Notes: generated by a model from the sequence alone, not told the origin. Positions 10,801 through 25,640 are shown, counted from the stretch's first letter. The stretch is 64,000 bases of DNA from Xylocopa sonorina (GCF_050948175.1 NC_135205.1:5865795-5929794); one strand, 5' to 3'. Made by a program: numbers and translations.

Positions 10801-11900
10801 CCGGGGATCCTCGAATGTCGGGGACGACGAAATGATCTCATTGATTTAAGTAATCTGCGATATCAGTGTCTCTGTTTTATTTTATAGTGAGTCATGTGAA
10901 TTAATAACGAAGAGCGAATTTTAAATCCGGAGAATCTCTTGCTCCACAATGGTTAATTTCATCTCCATTTACGCTTTAATTAATTTCCATGTGATGTGTG
11001 TTCGATGAAATACAAAAAGATCGACTAAAGTCGAATTTTCCAGACCTTCAAGCAAAATCAGATAGTTATGAGTGATCATATAAGTAATTACTTTGATTAT
11101 TAAATACCAACAAATAATTTCTCCGATATCGAAGTATTCGTGAAGAAACAATTACTTCAACATTTACCATTAGACAGGTATTTTTTGTCCAAACAAATTG
11201 CTCCCCCGTCACCATCGAGCTCAAGCGACAAACCATAGTCAACCACCCTTTTCAGATCCCCGCAAATTGTTCTTGCTCTACAAAAAACTGCCTTTCCAAT
11301 CAACACGAGCTCTGCCATGAGGGAAAAAAAAAGAAAAAAACTTGAACGCCTCCGATTTAACGGGCGTCGCGTTCCCTCGTTCTAGCCATTACCATTTTAA
11401 ACCAACCGGCTTCCCGATACAAGCCGACTCCGATCATTATTTCCTCTGGTAGCCGCGCGCGCTACCCTTCCAGGGACATGCACGAGCCACCGGAAAATCG
11501 GAACTTCATTAATCTTCGCTCGTCCTCCACCCACTTACCATTATCCGCGACAGTGACGAGCAACCCGTGGCCCATCGAAGTTGCGAGTGATACCTACTCC
11601 AACCCACGACATCGCTCATTTTCTACGGACCACGATACAACCTTAAATCTGTCTACCTTTGAAATTATTAATTTACGTAAAAGTTTTGATAGATTAAGGA
11701 AAAGATAATTATTTCGCTCACTCGCCACGATGTTTGGCGTGGCAACTCGAGAGGCAACGGACTCTGTTTACGTTGAGATTCGTTATCTCCAATTGAATAG
11801 AAGTATTACTTCGAGAATAAGTGCCTCAGGCTGTTTATATTTTTGGTTGGAAAGTGACTTTGTGACGTCAAACGAGGATTGAGATAAGATTTTTCTACGA
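7899..11900. other. Gene-free stretch
   Basis: Contains the longest open frame in the window: 235 codons on the minus strand at 8418-9125. I recognise no motif in it, it has no consistent codon pattern, and its length is only slightly above chance for this composition. A few poly-A or poly-T runs occur (8972-8980, 11322-11340). Nothing else is supportable. Confidence 0.45.
8701..8723. other. Perfect 8-bp GC-rich hairpin
   Basis: ACGGGGTT (8702-8709) pairs with AACCCCGT (8715-8722) around GCTCG, with a flanking G-T wobble. It resembles a bacterial terminator but has no such role in this genome. It is not part of a tRNA: the other arms are missing. Confidence 0.4.
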
Positions 11901-12135
11901 CTGTAGTCCTGAATACGACGTGTCTAGCGTTAGTACAGTGCGACGGTCGTAGCGAGTACACGTATCGCGAAGTTTTAAAGTTTTAAGGCGAGTTCGATTT
12001 TCAATTGATTAGAAACTTATCTATCCATGGTGAAATTAGTTGTAGTACAAGTGTGAACAGTGATGACGATCACGTGTGAGAAATTGGAGTGTGAATAGAC
12101 AGTGAATCCGGAAGTAGCAGCAGTGGACCCACAAG

Positions 12136-12159
12136 ATGCTGGCAATTCAGAATACTTTG
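12136..12159 (+). other. Possible first coding exon (weak)
   Basis: An ATG at 12136 in a fair insect start context (CACAAG before it) opens eight codons (MLAIQNTL) and then meets GTCAGT at 12160, a poor but possible splice donor that would leave the frame in phase 0. The 200 bp before it have the look of an insect 5' leader, with many GTG and GAA strings and in-frame stops. No TATA box is evident. No partner exon can be assigned inside the window, though the splice acceptor at 63898 is in a compatible phase. The donor lacks the usual purine at position 3, so this may be nothing. Confidence 0.15.
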
Positions 12160-15100
12160 GTCAGTGTTTTGTAAAATATCGCATCAAATGCAACTGCAGA
12201 ACTCGAAGTTCATAGATAATATATCAAAATATAACGCTTTCGTATGTTAATATTTATATGAATTCATTTACGTCCAACCGAAGAAATCGTCGAGCGCAGA
12301 GGGCTAAAGTGGTACCTCAAAAATAACTTAATTAGTGTACGTCCCATAAACCATGCTAGCTTTTTGCAACGAAAAGTCGTCTATTTCACCTCGTCGCTAG
12401 TCGCTACGCATTATTATCTAGAAAATAGTCTTATAACTTTCTAAATTGTCAAAAATATCCACCGCGATAAGGGTAGTAAAATTGGAAGCAGTAGAAGAAA
12501 GGGTTGATCGTCACTGATCCAGATACAATTCTCCTTTCCTCTTATTCCCTCTTTTGTCCCGTCCCTCTGCATTCTCTCCTCTTCGCCCTTCCACCGTTTC
12601 AACCCCGTAACGCGTGGGGTAGCAAACACTCGGTTGAGTTTCTTATGCAGTCCCAGCGCATACAAACGACGCGTTTCTTCCGAGGCGTGGCGAAAAGTTG
12701 GACAGTGAAGAAACGTAGGAGCTGCTCGAAAGCGAGGATCGAAACGCTCGAACGGTCGTTCCCTTCTTCCAAGTCCTATTACACTTTCGTGGAATAAAAC
12801 AATCAATTTTTCCTTCTTTAGATGCGTCCAGTTGATCGTCAAAATGATCGATATCACTAAAACGATGGTGGGGATATTAATTGAATAGTAGATGTCGGTG
12901 GCCAAGTTTTGCGTTCTTACACCAAGTTTCTCGCGAGGGTAAATTGAAGTTTGGCCAAGTTCTGCGGTCGCATTTGGGGCTCGAGCGGGTCCGTGAGGGT
13001 GTTGCGTTGGTTTGCCTTCACCCCGCGAGACAGCTTAATGGAAATACCTTTTTTTATCGTTTTCTAATGCACTGGTTAATGTTTCAGAAATGGCGAGATA
13101 GACGGGTCGAGTTTCAAAGTGCGCGCTACGACCCTTCGCGGGCAACCGTTGCGCATTTAAGAGAATTTAACCTAGCGTGGAACGCCGTTTCGCTTGCTGG
13201 TAACTGCGAAAAAGGGATTAACCGCATAATGAGCGGTTTTTCGTTATGGTTATTGTCCGGGGGTAATTGGAAAGAATGTTCCACGGCGGTATCGGTAGGT
13301 AATTGGCACTTCTGTGAAAGCGGATTCGAATGCGCGATATACCATCCGCCATTGACGAGTTTAGAGGTCGATCGTATCAGAGAAACCAATGAAACAAATC
13401 GTAATAATTTCTTACGAGCTCCTTCCATCCACAAGTAAATAATATTCCCCCTCAAGATAAATATTAAATGCACAAAACAACGACAAAATGAATCTACCCT
13501 TCAATTAAGTAACAGATCCCAGATTCGAAGTGCAACCACAGCTCAATTAATTAAAAATCTCTCATCTCACGACACAATATAGGTATCAGCTGTACAAATA
13601 TTACTTTAAAACCTCAAATATCCTCTAGATCGCTGTGACACTTCAAAGAACCGGATTCATCTCACCAACCTGTGAGATGATCGCCAAGAAGCCCGTGCAA
13701 ACGTATCGAGGCAACCAGCTAGAGCAGAGGGCGAACAAGAGAGATCAGATTGAGCGAAGAGGAATGAGGCGGGGACGGAAGAAGGCAGAGTTTAATAAAA
13801 TTCCAATTCGCAGGGATTACCTGAGGAGTGTGAGCAAACCGACTTCCCGTCTGCGTGGGAATCGTGGGTGAACGATGGCGGATGGCTGCGCTGACACTGG
13901 AGGGGTAGGTTGGTGGCCTCGTAGGCGTCGAATGGAGAGAAATTACCCCTGAAGAATTGAAATTGCTGGCGCGCGCCAGGCGACCCTTTGATTTCGACGT
14001 TCGGGTCGCGCTCGATCGTCGACTGCGCGACGACGTTGCGAGGAGGGTCGCGCGAAACTTTTCACCCCGTCGACCGCGTCCGTTTCTTTGAATCGTTTCC
14101 CTGAAGCGGTCTCTCGAGCGTCCTCGTCCCTCGTGAGTGCATAACGACGCGCGTGAAGAGACAGCAGGCCAAGCGAACGGATAAAGAGAGAGAAGCGGAA
14201 CGCGAGCGGACAAACGAAGAGAACCGAGACGGACGAAACACGCACAGGGTGAACGAGAAAAAGTTGAGGGAACAGGGTAAAGTAGGGACCGTTTCCGGAC
14301 TCGGTTTATGTTTTATGCCACGGTGAAACGGTTTTGTAACAAGTCACATGCGAGGCCATTCACACGGACAAAGTGATCGTGAGATCGGAGAAATTGTTCG
14401 AGGGCTTTTTTTAGTGCTTCGAGTAGATCCCACGGTCAAATTAAAACGCACGTGGCAGGTTCGTTGGAAGGGTTGTTGGCGTAAGTGGGTTTTCAGTGGT
14501 TTCACTTCGAAATGCTTCTTTCGACGTAAATATAATTACAATTAACAAGCAACGTGTACCGTGGATTTATCGAATTGCCAGACAAATTCGAATGATCGAA
14601 ACGCTACGAGGTGTCAAACTGTACAACCGTAATTCTCTTACGAAGAACAAGGTACTCGTAAACACGAGACTTGCCGTAGAAAAAGTAGATTAAACTGTTC
14701 AAATGTTCGGCTATTTTTCATCCCCTGAAAGAACGGGCGCGAGCGCCTATACCGATCTCTCGAGGTCGGTTCCTCTGGTTCATAAATCAAACTAATCAAC
14801 TTTTTAACTGCATCGTTTATCAGCAACACTGTCTTCCGGGCCGTAACGGCACGGCAAACACGGCGGCCTGTTAAAAATTTGCATTGGCAGTTATCAGGGG
14901 GGGCTCGCGAAGGAACGGGCGGGAGTAGCGAATGTTCGCTCGCGCCTCGTACAATATGCATCCCCTTTAAATAGCAATTTTACGATATCGTTTCGCGGCG
15001 TTTACCCCGCAATATATTACCAGCCGCTGCGAGTGTACTGCTTGCGACTAAATAAATTACTTGACTACCTGTGCACGTACCTGTGCACTTAGCTGCCTGT

Positions 15101-18100
15101 GTACGGGGGTGGTTCGTTCAACGTGCGCGTGGCGAGGAACGTAAGTTGGAAATTAGGGGGATGAAGCGCCCAGAAATAATGGGTTCTTTCTTTTTCTCCT
15201 TGAAATGATATTTGAGGGCGCAACGAACGATGGAACTGGTCGATGTTTCTCGAGAATTGATTGGTTTGTATATGATCTATTTATTTGATGACATTCAAGA
15301 GAAGTTATTGAATATGAATTTGTCGAATTTGGGTTCGATTAAAAAAGTTGGATGAGTACTTAGTAAAGATATTTGGTAATTTACAGTGTTGTTTGGTGGT
15401 TAAATATTGAACTGTTCGATTGTTTGATCGGTATGGGAGAAATGGCGGGGACGGGTATTAAAACGCGTGGCGATACTTTTCGCGTTGATGGTATTTAATG
15501 CGTGGGTGCGATTGAACGCGATTCACGAGCCCTACATAAATGCGCGCGAATTAACAACACCACAAATTGCTTTAATGAATCTGCAATTTCAATCCTACCA
15601 TTAAACCCCTCATTACGCTCCCGTTACAGCCTGCGATCTAACCTGCGATTTTCGTCACTTCCGTCGTTCCACTTTGCTCCCGATTCACCAAATACTGCGG
15701 ACTAATACGAACAATTCCCTTCTTCCACTTGTCGATTCTCGAAGTCGAGTTTCGACTTGCAATTCGAATCGCAGTTCCGATTTATTTGCTAAAACATCGT
15801 CCACCTGTCGACGAATTAAAGGAAACACGCTTGTCACCTGACTTCCTTTGCAAAAGACAAATGACCAGCAACGTCTAATACGTCAGCTACGTCCCGAAAG
15901 ATCCGTCGTATCCATCCTTCCGTCCACTTTCCACCGTCCCTCTGACTATCGTTACGTTCGACGAAAGTCGACGGGTTCGAGGTCGTCGATCAAAACTTGA
16001 CTAATCGAATAATGCGAGGAACACGCGTGAGTCGAGGGAAGGGGAGAATGAAACGGGTGAGAAGAATGAAAGAGGGTGGACGAAAAGGGTGGCCACTCGT
16101 TGCAGCGACTTCGCATCGTCAGATCTTAATGGTCGACGACGATACTTGAGGACGTTGAGACAAGCGAAACGAAAGGGCGGAGGGTGGGTCCTCTCGACGC
16201 GAGAAGGGTGTTCGTTCGCGGAACGTGATTCTCGATGAAAACGGAAATTGCCGCCGTCTACGTGCACGTAATTTCACGTTCCTACGTGTACGCAGTCGGT
16301 TGCGGAAATATTCAGACATCGACGTAATTTTCACTTCCACCTCGCGTAAATATACAACGAGTAATAAAGAAGCGTTACAGGATATTATCGCGCATAATGT
16401 ATACAAGATTCTCGGCAGAATAATAATGAAACATTCAAGAGAGTTAAGATAAATGAGTTTCGAATATAATTATACACGCGAAGCGTTCTGATCTATATTT
16501 TACTCAACGATTTACCTTTCAAATAATCGGACGCAACCAACGCGAACGCATCATTGGATCGCAAATTTTAATGCACGTTGCCTCGGGTTCGAACCACTTC
16601 AAACTCGATTAATTTAATTATCAAAAGCCTGTCAATCAGCTAACCCGATTGTTCAGTAAGCGTCAATTAATCGGTTTAGCTAATTTACCGGTTACCCGCG
16701 CCAGTGGCGATTAAAATATGTCGCTGGTACACCCCAAAACGCACGATGTTGCGCGAGCTAACGCAACGCTGATTAACGCTAAGTTTAGAGCGAGTGAAAA
16801 CGGACCTGAACCGCACTCGGGAGGAATTGTAGTTAACGTTGATGAGCAATCCTCTTGCTAGCTCGCGCGAGGAACCGTTGGGGAGTCGAGAAGCTCGGGT
16901 TTAAGTGGATTTAGAATTAAAGAACGCGAGCGAAGGAACGATTTGCCTCTGCGAGCCCGAGCGGACGTAATCCCGCGAATTTACAGGCTTAAATCAATTT
17001 GAAGCGAAAGAAGGCGAGCGTGGGAGGCGAAATAAATAACCGGAACGCTCTAACGAAAAATGCAAGCTTGATACTGATGAATCTCGAATCCAATTATGTA
17101 CAACTGAAAACTCTAGCATGGAAGAGTTTATCCGAGAAAGACAATTTATTTGCAAGTTCAGATGAAGATGATATTGATCTTTGAAAGCTTAAAAGATGTC
17201 AGTCTCCGTCGTAATAAGAAAGATATCGACGCTAAAAAAATACGATCGCGCGATGTCGCGAAACGTAACGCGAAAATATCAACCCCTGCAAAAATCCACG
17301 AACAAAGTTAAACAAAGATCGATAAACGACCAAGCATCCGTGTCTCCTCTCAAACGATTCAAAGCGTTAATCGATCAGCCGTGAGGATCGAATTCGCTCG
17401 AAGACGCCGATGGAAAGGACTCGCTGAAAACGTGGCCCGGTTCCAACGACGTCGAATGTACATTTCCATTCTTTCCGCCGGTTTATCCGTTCGCCTGCCA
17501 TTATACGACGACCCTAGTCTCGCGGAGTTTCCGTTGGAGACGAGAGAAAAAGCTGTGACGGGATAAGGAGGAGGGTTTGCCGCGCGAAAATGATTATCCT
17601 CCTGATCGAGGACGATGGGGGGCGGACGAAGAGAGAAAACTAGAAGAAAGAACAAAAATTCACGGTAGCTACGATCGAGTTTGAACAGTAATTTTCAAGC
17701 AGCATGGAAAATGGTTCCTTTGGAGGAGACACCTGTACGCAAAAATTGTCTGCGATTCGCTACCCCTCCAGAGGGGTTCGCCATGGCGTTCTCCAGTTCT
17801 AACAGATGGATATTAGTTCTCCAGAATGGCCGCGGTGTCGATCGATTAGATAAACTCGTTAATGGTGTAATTCGCTGATTAATTCATTTAACGTCCCGTC
17901 GAGGGCAAGAAAGAGTACCAGGGTCGTTAAATCGTTCGCTTCGGGATGATAATGACCGGCGGATTCTAAAGGGGATTGTTCGTCCGGAACGGACCGCTAA
18001 TTGAACGGGGTGGAAGGCGTAAGAACGATATCCGGTCTTCTCTTTCTTATTTAAGCTTTTGTACAATTCTGAATAGCTGTCTATAAAATGGTACGTGTTA

Positions 18101-21100
18101 TTACTGTATATAATTCTCTGCGATTCTTCCAATACTTCGGCTGATACATTATTTAGTACACTGATGCTTGTTAAAAATGAGACACTTTGTCGATTAAGTG
18201 AGACTGTGGGATTTTTGTCTGCGTTAGTTGCTTTAGTAGCTGTGAACGAACAAATTCATGAATGAAACCTAACTTAATAACGACACAGACGTCTGAACGA
18301 CATTTACAATTGAACGTGAAACGCGCCACGAGCTTGGATCGCGCAACGAAAGTATCGTCGTCTTCTCGATGACGAACGACGTTCTGGCACAGTATTTACA
18401 TATGCACATCGCATCTGGAAAATTGCAACCAGTGTAAAAAGAGCGCAATACGAATTTGCGTAAGCGCCGTCGAGGCACGCGCGAAGCGTGTGTCGACACA
18501 AATTACCATGCATTAACATACACGTTTAAATACACGTGTAAAACTTACGATAGCGAAACGTATACACCTGCCACGGTAGCGTGAGTTATTTTTCGTCCGT
18601 TGACAAATGTACGCGAGTAGCCTCGCGTCCCTCCGTTATCATTAAATTCAGGTTTCAAGGCGGGAATATTGCGGAAAAATCAGAAATTATCGTGCCACAG
18701 TTTAAGCGCGCCGACGGATATTTCGCTCTCTGACACGAAGGGAATTTCACCGCGTCGCTTTAACCTTCTGTCGCCGCAATTTTGTTCCAGCGCGACAGAG
18801 CACGGTGTAATTGATTTATTGCTCCCCGTCTGGGAGTCCAGAAAGAAGCAGAGAGCGCAAAAAATCCGAACAAACTATCTCAATGTACAATCACAAAAAA
18901 GATACCGAACCCAACTAGAATTTTCAATTACAGATTATCAACCAGCTCTCAAATATTAATCGATTAATCGAATATTAACGAGCTCCAACACTTGACACGC
19001 TACCACAGCTTCTTCTCTTTCACTTTCTCAAACACTTTCTCGTTGGACGATCAACGGAGCGTGATGTAATCCCCGTAACAACCATTCGCGAAGCCGTGTC
19101 ATTCAATATTCCATCGCGTGGTAAAAAAGAAGCATCGCACTCCCGAGGACGAGGGCTCGCCATGGTCTATCTCCGCGATATGCATATTGCATTCTTCCCC
19201 GCGAGTTATGAGGGTTAAACCGCACACGGATTTCCAGCCCGCGTGGCGGTATACAGAGCGCAACAAGTAACCCCGCGTTCACTCGGAGGGTTGGAGAACA
19301 CAGCTGAGATATTCTTGCCGCGACGGTTCGCTCGAAGATATAGAAACAGAATTATGTATACACTTTTAACGACGCGTTCCATCCGAGCCAGCAAAGATAG
19401 GAACGTGATGAATTAAGAATTCGATATGTAGGACATTGAAGCGAATCAACAGGTACCGCTGGTCTGCGTCCTGAACGATACTCGATTGTTCCTCTTTTAC
19501 GTGGCGAACGATTGCAGAAATGTTTTCGATGAAACATTTAAATATCTAATTTGAACGACGTGGTGCAAGAATAAAAAATTGTCAGCGACGGTTTTTAGAA
19601 GGTTTATAAATTAATTTTCACTCGAGGGGAATTATTCAGGTAAGTTGGTCAAAGTGAATGCTATATTTTTGCCTCGAACGCGTTTCTGAACGAGTTCCCC
19701 TGTAAGAAGCAAGTTTGAAACGCTCCGTTATAAGCAGCAAAGCCTGTTTCGTCCAACTTGGAACACCGACGCGAACTCAAAGGAAACATTCGCTTATGCC
19801 ACGCAACACGGTGCATGTTGATTTCAATCTTCGTAGAGGAGGAACAATGTTTTCCCATCGACTTGGAATTTATCACAGCCCCTTTTCTAAGCACCCGCGC
19901 TCTATTATTATCGCGACCGGTTAATCCTTCCACGTCCAATGCGCCGGCCTTTCAGAGCCGCGCGTTTTAATTCATCAACGTTAATTAGCTTTGTATTCGG
20001 GTGAAACAGGCGCAGAGACGTCTGTTGCTCTTATTGAGCTTAATACAAAAGCCGTTTAAACGTTTGAACGAACAAGTCGACTGCGAGCTTTCGAGAACCC
20101 TCGTTAAAACACGGAATTCAAGGGGCAGATTACAACAATCATCATCCGTTTAGTTACATGAAACATAATTCGCTTACAAACGATACACTCAGCGACAAAT
20201 TGCTGATTAACATATTTCTATGCGAAAAAAGTTTCTTTGCGAAAGAAAGTATTCGAGTGAGGGAAGAAGATTCGAGCACTTCCGTCGACTCGCGAACGCC
20301 CACTAAATCTTCATCAGCGACGTCCTCTGAGGCGGTTTCTGTACGGTGCCAGGCAGCGCTATCGATTCGAAAGCACAGCGGATCCCAAGTTTTTCCAAAG
20401 ATGGTTGCACCGCGCAACGAACCGTGGATAACGCGGGACTTCCGTTTCCCTCGCGGCGCGAACTCGCGGGGAACGCAACCCCGCGGGAGATTCTTGAAGT
20501 CGCGATCGAACGTTCGCTGCTGAAACTGATGATCACGACCGCCATCGATTTCGCATTCGCAGCCTACTGAAACGATCGTACGCGCCAACTTCCTCTTTGG
20601 AATACTTTCGCGGTTAACGCGAGTGGACACTCGTTTCGCGTGTACCTTCGTACTTCTTCTATTTTCGATTTTTCAGGCATAGATTGCCCGTACAAATGCA
20701 TGATTTCGAATATTTTTGTCGTTCAATAGCTACCCCCAACGAGCATCGCGTCAATCATGGCCGCTCCTCGTTTCTAAACTTATCGAGCTTTAATTATTCA
20801 CGGTCGAGCGGAGGCGAGGCTCGCCAAGCAATCTCCTTCTCTGCGGGGTGATTCCGCTGTGTTCCGTACGCCATATCGATTCGTGACTCTTTGAGAGCAA
20901 AAATTTTCATACTAGCCGTTGGTATCGATGATAATTTAGCGGTGGGAAAGTGGAAAATCAAGAGAGAAGGAGAGTGTAACTGTTTGAAAGAGAAATTCGA
21001 AGAAACTTGGAGAATTCGTAAGTCCTCGGTGCCATTCGAGTGATATTCAATTCTCAGGAAAGTTTCTTAAAAGTTATTACGTATTCTTTTATCGACAGTG

Positions 21101-24100
21101 AATCGAACTTCTAACGTTACCCCCCCTCGCATTTACTGAAATGGAATTCTATAAAAAAAAAAGTCCACATACATCGTAACGCTCGATTCTTCTCTCGACA
21201 CGAGAGACGCTTCTTCGATCGAGCATCGTCGACTTGAAATATCGACTTGTCGCGAAATCGCAGCGATCCAAATGGACCAATTAACGTCACCAAAGATGCA
21301 CCCTGGGCTGAGTCGTCGGCTTTGCTAAAACGAGCTGTTTGCGCAAACACCAAGGCGTCTTGGAGCTTTCCAGCAGTTTGCTCGAGCACACAGAGAGAGG
21401 GTAAAGGGTAAAAGGAGCGGCTGGGCGGTCTCGAAGAGTGACAGGGAAAGTTACAGGGCGAGGGCGACCTCTCCATCGACCCAATCACCGACGATGAAAG
21501 CCAGGAGCAGAGGAGGATTTAAAAGTTCAGCCTTCTTGATCCGATCATGGTCGTACGATTGCTAAACAACGCCGCTCGACCGGCTTACCGGGTTCCCCTT
21601 TATTGCTTTGGCTCACGCTTCCGCTCTGGCAAGGAACAAGAAGAAAAAATATAGAGAGAGAAGAAGAGGAGAAGCGAGGCAAAACCAACCGCTCGAGACT
21701 TCTTGCGCGCCACCTTTTAACAATCTCCACGATCCTCGAGCACGTTATAAATTCGCGACGGCGTCGGCTTAATTGAATTAATGACTCCACCTTTCCAGCC
21801 GTTGGAGCTTTTGTTCCTCTGTTCGGTGATTTAGGAACGGATGAGCGGAGATTGCCGCGTATCCTCGCCTCGAGGACTCGTCCGTCGTTCGCCAGAGATC
21901 GCCAAGTCCGGATGGAAGGCTGCTAGAGCTTCCCGGAGGGCGATTTTCAATCCCCCGCGCGGAACGATGGGCTCTTTAACGCTCTTCTTGGTATTGTTTT
22001 CGTCTGCGATTGTTGGAGGAAGGATTGCGCCCTGTGATCGTGGATTAGCGGGGCGCAATGGACGTCGCGATTTCGATCCTGAGCTCGTTCAGCTCGACGC
22101 GTTGGTTGGAATGGATTTTTATAATTGGACGAATCGAAATTTTTTTTATTGGTTCAATGGTTACTTGTTCGAGAAAGTCGAAGCGAAACGGCGATTCGAA
22201 TTGATACACTGGCTTCACCAGTGGATTACATTGTCGATCCAATCCAACGCGCGCAACTCGATGTACAATTACTACAACATCGCTTACAGACTTTGATTGG
22301 ATTACAAACGTTTGCTTTTATTGGCTTATCTCGATGCTGGCGAAGCAGCTGAACGGATGGAAGCATAGCGAGTAACAATTATAGATAATCATTTAAATGA
22401 CGATATTTCAATTAATTTGCAGCTATGATTTACATGTAAATCTGGTTCCATTCGTGGCGTGATTAGTTACTCGCGATACCAACTGAAGGTGCGAGTATTT
22501 TTTAATCTTGTTCGTAGCGAATTAAAAGATTTAGTCGAGCATTGCAAAAGGAAACGTACTCGAATCCGTCGGTTGCCTCTGAGAATCTTGAACGACCCGC
22601 CCCTTTTCTCACATGCAACGCGAATTAATATTTACAGAGACACGGGTCTACTTTTCGGCTGCCGTGCAATTTGTATGCTCCTTAGACCCTGCCAGCCCTC
22701 TCTGAAGCTCTCTTTTCTGGTTGCAGTCTTAATTTTTATTTCATCCTCGTCTTTGAAATGTTGAAACGGAACGATTCAATGGATTAAAGTGAACGCTTTC
22801 AGCCATTAAAATTTAATATCCTTTTTCGCGTGCTTCTAGCAAGGAAGAGGGACGCGCGAATAGAATAATAATTCGTAGATGCCTAATATTCATTATTCGA
22901 AATATTACGTTCACATATTCGGTTCACGCGAACGTTTAATTGAAAAGTAAATAATATTTTTTATGATTAACTTTCTCAACAGTCCGTGTGATTTCAATCA
23001 AAGTACACACGCACCCCCTCGAACCGATGACGTTAGCAGGAACAGCCCCGGAGCAATATTATTTCGTCCAACTGGGAAGAAAGCTTTCTACGCTTTTATC
23101 GTCGTTTAAGGACGCTCTGGGGCCAGCGTGTAAAGCTCGCACCCCCTATTGCCCGTAATGTGTTACGTCGATTGGCGACCGGGTGTAATCGAAAAACTTC
23201 CCGTGGAATTAAACGTACGAGCCCGTGGATCGCGGACAGGGGAAGAAAGAGAGGCTATTTGAAACTTAAATAACAGCATCGACGACTTTAGAACTACTTC
23301 AGGCGAAGGGGTGGAAGGAAGGAGCCTCGAGAACCGAACGATCGATTCTCTGCTAATTTCTCCTTCGAACGGACATTAATAACTCTTGTAAAATATTCGA
23401 ACAACGTCTCGTATATCATGCAATTTGTAAATTACACTGAATAAACCGTGCAACGAATAGCGATATTAATTTCGAAGTGTAAGAAACTTCGATGCGACGC
23501 GAGAGAGGTCCACGACGCTCGATGGCGTCTCAAGGGTAGCGCGACAGCTGCACCCCCGAAGATGGAGGGAAAAAACAAGCAAACTGGAGCAGCGTCCGAG
23601 GTTATTCAAGCGTCCCAGGTAGTTCGTCAAAGCCAGGCTCCGTTTACCAGAAACATAAAAGTGTAATTACCCTCGCAGAGGGGGGTGGTGTAAACTTTCC
23701 CCAGCCACGATTACCTTCCTCCGCGTCGCACACGCGTGCCTCCATTGCGCTTGTTCTACGACGAAACAGGATGGACTGACTCCGTCGCGTCGTCGTGGTG
23801 TTGTGCCAAGAAGAAACGACGGACGAACTCTGATAATTGCCGCGGGGAGAAAAACAATTCGCGCTAATTATCGCGACGACGTCGAGCGCGACATCTAATT
23901 ACCGGGGTGTCTACCAAACCCCCACCACTCAGCTCGCTGGCTCCAGTTTTCCCATCGAGATGGCTTGTTCAAGTCAGCCAGCTGTACGAAGGACCTGGAG
24001 ACTCGTATTTCCGAGGCGAGACGCTTAAAAATATACGAAACAGGGGTGAATGGAGAGAAAGCTGGGTTAAACAATAGGATTACCTCGGCACGGTCGATCG

Positions 24101-25130
24101 TTTCTGTGTTGCTTCAAATCCACGGGTTTACGCACCCCTCGCGAGTGGAGTAGCGCTTCGCCAAGCTCTAAATGGCAAGATAAAACGAAAAGTCTACAGT
24201 AACAATGAGAAAGTGATCGTTGCAATTTCGTTTCCCCTTGAACTCTCGCGTTATTCGTTTCGACGTTCAGAATTGTAACCGAACATTTTCCCCAAGCCTG
24301 ACAGGGGAGTTCGTACACGCTGTTGAAGACCACTCGTGGCGTCGAAGATCGCGCGCTAGGGGTGGTCTGGGTGATCCTCGAGTAGTTGCGAGTATACGTT
24401 GTTTGCGTGGTTTCAAGGCTAAGTGCACGGACAAGAAGGTGAGACGCTGGGATTCATTATTCACCGTGGCGAAGTACATCGCCTCGGTTATTGATAGGGA
24501 GGCTAATGGAGTTTTCAAGTCCATCAATAAGTGTGCGGAACGCTTAAGGTGGAATAATAATAAGGCCCCGTCGGGAAGTTCGCTCGCGCAGAAAGGTCAG
24601 AAGGTAAGAGGCGGCTGGCGTCGAGCATCACCGTTTCGCATCTAATCGTCTGCGCCCCGCGCTGTCGGGTGTCGAAGAGTTCGATTAAAGGTCGCGTCGC
24701 GTGACTCGCAACCGTTACAGCCCCTGGAGTTTTAAGGTCGTGTAATTCAGGGTGCGCTGGCTGCGGGGATTTTAAAAGCCGGTTCGATCGAACGCCTCGA
24801 ATTGGATTGGCGCGCGGTCCGCAGGTTCGGATATGTGAAAGTTTGATACCGTGAAAGCCAGGAGCCGAAGAGCGCTCGAGGCCACCGGCTTTAACCATCG
24901 AAAGAGGAAAGAAGCTTTAAAGCTCGCGGTTACGCGGGCACATCGTTCCACCAACATTTATAACGAACACGTTTCGCTGTACGAATCGAACCGCGTTAAT
25001 AAAAATCGATCAGTCTCGCGATTTTCCTCGAACGTTCAGCCGTTAATAAAACACACGTACACGAAGAGAAACGAAAGAATCGACTCGAGTATAGAACACG
25101 AAACCTCTGGTATTCGCTCAAAGAATTCGC
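12160..25130. other. Gene-free stretch, possibly intronic
   Basis: CpG-rich patches alternate with AT-rich segments. The forward frames at 12881-13438 (185 codons) and 21841-22296 (151 codons) and several reverse frames of 120-164 codons (13719-14213, 20154-20630) show no recognisable domain and lie in GC-rich sequence where stops are rare. Isolated donor-like strings occur (for example CAGGTAAGT at 19637, GAAGGTAAG at 24602) at about the number expected by chance. No RNA gene seen. Confidence 0.45.
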
Positions 25131-25204
25131 GATCACGCGCGAACTTTCAACAACTTCGATAAAACTACCAACAATTGAATATCGCTCGACTCTGAAACTC
25201 GCGA

Positions 25205-25640
25205 TGCAAAACGAGCGGCCGTTGTTAATAACGAAGGCCGTAGATACGAATCGAAGCGAGCAAGCGGGTGGTAACGCGATTCGAAGTGTGCATCGGGGCG
25301 AGAAGAAGCCGGACGCGGAAACGGCTGGAAAAAGAGGGCTCGCGAATGCCGTGGAAGAGGCGCGGGGATGGAAGGAGGACGTAAATGACCGGGGGGAGAG
25401 AAAAAACGCGGCTGGGAAGAATGAAATAACGCGCGCGCAAAAACCGCGAGCGCGACGGACGGGGGTGAAATAAGGGGCAAGAAAACGGTCAGCGACGCGA
25501 GGAGGTCAAGACGTAGGTGAAAACTGGGGAAATATGTGCAGCGCGTGGGAGAGGGTTGAAAAGAGGAAGCGGAACGGGTGGAAGGAGGCGGTAAGAAAGG
25601 GTTGGAGGAAGACGAGGACGAAGCTGCGTCGCGACCGCTG
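25205..25640. other. Purine-rich, CpG-dense block
   Basis: The plus strand is dominated by G and A (GAAGAAG, GGAAGGAGG, GGGGGGAGAG), with many CpGs. The bias opens a 227-codon frame on the minus strand (25133-25816) made largely of Ser, Pro, Arg and Phe. Composition explains that frame, and I do not call it a gene. Such a block could be a regulatory element or simply drifted low-complexity DNA. Confidence 0.4.

Noticed and set aside
19630..19650. Perfect splice donor CAGGTAAGT
   Set aside because: A given 9-mer is expected about 0.5 times in 64 kb on two strands. No open exon or acceptor fits, so it is treated as chance.
24220..24645. Forward frame of 141 codons with an internal donor-like AAGGTAAGA
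   Set aside because: No ATG start, no acceptor that fits and no recognised domain. One more chance match in GC-rich sequence.
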